Shown here: positions 5,996 through 6,524 of the stretch, one piece after another
Layout of the letters: every line of letters starts with the position of its first letter
Numbering within the stretch: the stretch's first letter is position 1
Made by a program: the position numbers and the translations under genes
Notes under the pieces: model-generated
Seen by the model: only the letters and a program-made list of their open reading frames with translations
Databases searched by the model: none
Told to the model about the DNA's origin: nothing
Source: Nitrospirota bacterium
Lineage (GTDB): Bacteria > Nitrospirota > Thermodesulfovibrionia > Thermodesulfovibrionales > JdFR-85
Direction of reading: 5' to 3'
DNA length: 6,524 nt
NCBI GenBank assembly: GCA_003232715.1
Contig: QIJG01000025.1
Span: 1-6,524 of the forward strand

Positions 5996-6524
5996 ATGAA
6001 GGCACTGATCCTGAGTGGGGGCAAGGGGACAAGACTCCGTCCACTTACACATACCATGGCAAAACAACTGGTACCCGTAGCCGGTAAACCAATACTGGGT
6101 TACGTCCTTGAGCATATAGCAGCTGCCGGTATAAAGAGTGTCGGCATAATTATATCTCCTGAGACCGGGAAAGAGGTAAAAGGCTATATCGGCACCGGCA
6201 GAAAATGGGGCGTTAAGGTCACATACATCCCGCAGACTGCGCCCCTCGGTCTTGCCCACGCAGTAAAAACAGCAGAGGATTATCTTGGCAGGGAGAGCTT
6301 TGTAATGTATCTTGGAGACAACCTCCTCAGTTACGGGGTAGCCGATGCAGTAAAAAGGTTTAGAAAGGAACAGACAGATGCACTTATCTTCCTCAAGGAA
6401 GTGGAAAACCCCAAACAATTCGGTGTAGCCGAGCTCAGAGCAGACGGAGGCATAAAGAGGCTGATAGAGAAACCGTCTAATCCTCCCTCCAACCTTGCAC
6501 TTGTCGGTGTATATATATTTACTG
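5996..6524 (+). CDS. rmlA: Glucose-1-phosphate thymidylyltransferase, long type (3' truncated by window)
   Basis: Sugar nucleotidyltransferase expected to make dTDP-glucose and pyrophosphate from dTTP and glucose 1-phosphate, the first step to dTDP-rhamnose and related surface sugars. The first 176 residues are visible, and the frame is open to the window end. Motifs: nucleotide-binding 'LSGGKGTRLRPLT' (6-18), catalytic-type lysine K23 in 'AKQLVPV', 'QTAPLGLAHAV' (80-90), the metal-binding aspartate D108 in 'YLGDNLL' (105-111), 'NPKQFGVAEL' (138-147), 'EKP' (158-160) and 'GVYIF' (171-175). The 'LGLAHAV' and 'YLGDNLL' wording matches the long RmlA branch (about 350 residues with a C-terminal left-handed beta-helix) more than the short RmlA of rhamnose operons. 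I chose ATG 5996 because the family begins MKALIL. An in-frame GTG at 5975 is possible, and the nearest purine run (GAAGGG) is rather far upstream. Exact sugar specificity is inferred; other nucleotidyltransferases of the family remain possible. Confidence 0.88.
   Translation, partial: MKALILSGGKGTRLRPLTHTMAKQLVPVAGKPILGYVLEHIAAAGIKSVGIIISPETGKEVKGYIGTGRKWGVKVTYIPQTAPLGLAHAVKTAEDYLGRESFVMYLGDNLLSYGVADAVKRFRKEQTDALIFLKEVENPKQFGVAELRADGGIKRLIEKPSNPPSNLALVGVYIFT

Noticed and set aside
5939..6418. A 159-codon - strand open frame at the right end
   Set aside because: It is fully antisense to the strongly conserved nucleotidyltransferase gene, has no recognisable domain, and ends within the promoter region.

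Overview
The window looks like ordinary chromosome from a Gram-negative (diderm) bacterium. A periplasmic lipoprotein carrier of the LolA type, with a signal peptide, implies an outer membrane. The gene set, moderate base composition and a REP-like hairpin of the ATTCCGGC/GCCGGAAT kind would suit Nitrospirota or Desulfobacterota-like lineages, but this placement is a low-confidence inference. I see no tRNA, rRNA, CRISPR array, insertion sequence or phage gene, and no convincing new system.

Layout. On the + strand, positions 1-2159 hold the 3' part of a CUT1-type sugar ABC importer operon: the C-terminal half of the substrate-binding protein, then a MalF-like and a MalG-like permease. They are tightly coupled by TAATG and ATGA stop/start overlaps. 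No ATPase gene is in view. Converging on it from the - strand is a block read right to left: lolA (5855-5217), tsaD (5194-4199) and typA/bipA (4008-2193). lolA and tsaD are 22 bp apart. About 190 bp containing a REP-like palindrome separate tsaD from typA. At the right edge a divergent + strand gene, a long-type glucose-1-phosphate thymidylyltransferase (rmlA-like), starts at 5996 and runs off the window. The lolA/rmlA gap holds a palindromic AT-rich site that can serve as a -10 element on both strands.

The main finding is broken reading frames. The first permease has its real N-terminus, including the first membrane helix, in a different frame from the rest of the protein; the join is near 617-622. 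typA has two further shifts near its 3' end, near 2426-2433 and 2277-2282. Conserved C-terminal TypA sequence continues in the other two frames to a natural stop at 2193-2195. All three breaks are losses of 1 (mod 3) bases, and they sit within about 1.8 kb. tsaD, lolA and the rmlA fragment are intact. Sequencing or assembly error is the simplest explanation, with real gene decay as the alternative.

Functionally, the left block imports a sugar. The - strand block is housekeeping: lipoprotein transport, tRNA t6A modification and a ribosome-associated GTPase. The right-hand gene feeds nucleotide-sugar synthesis for surface polysaccharide.
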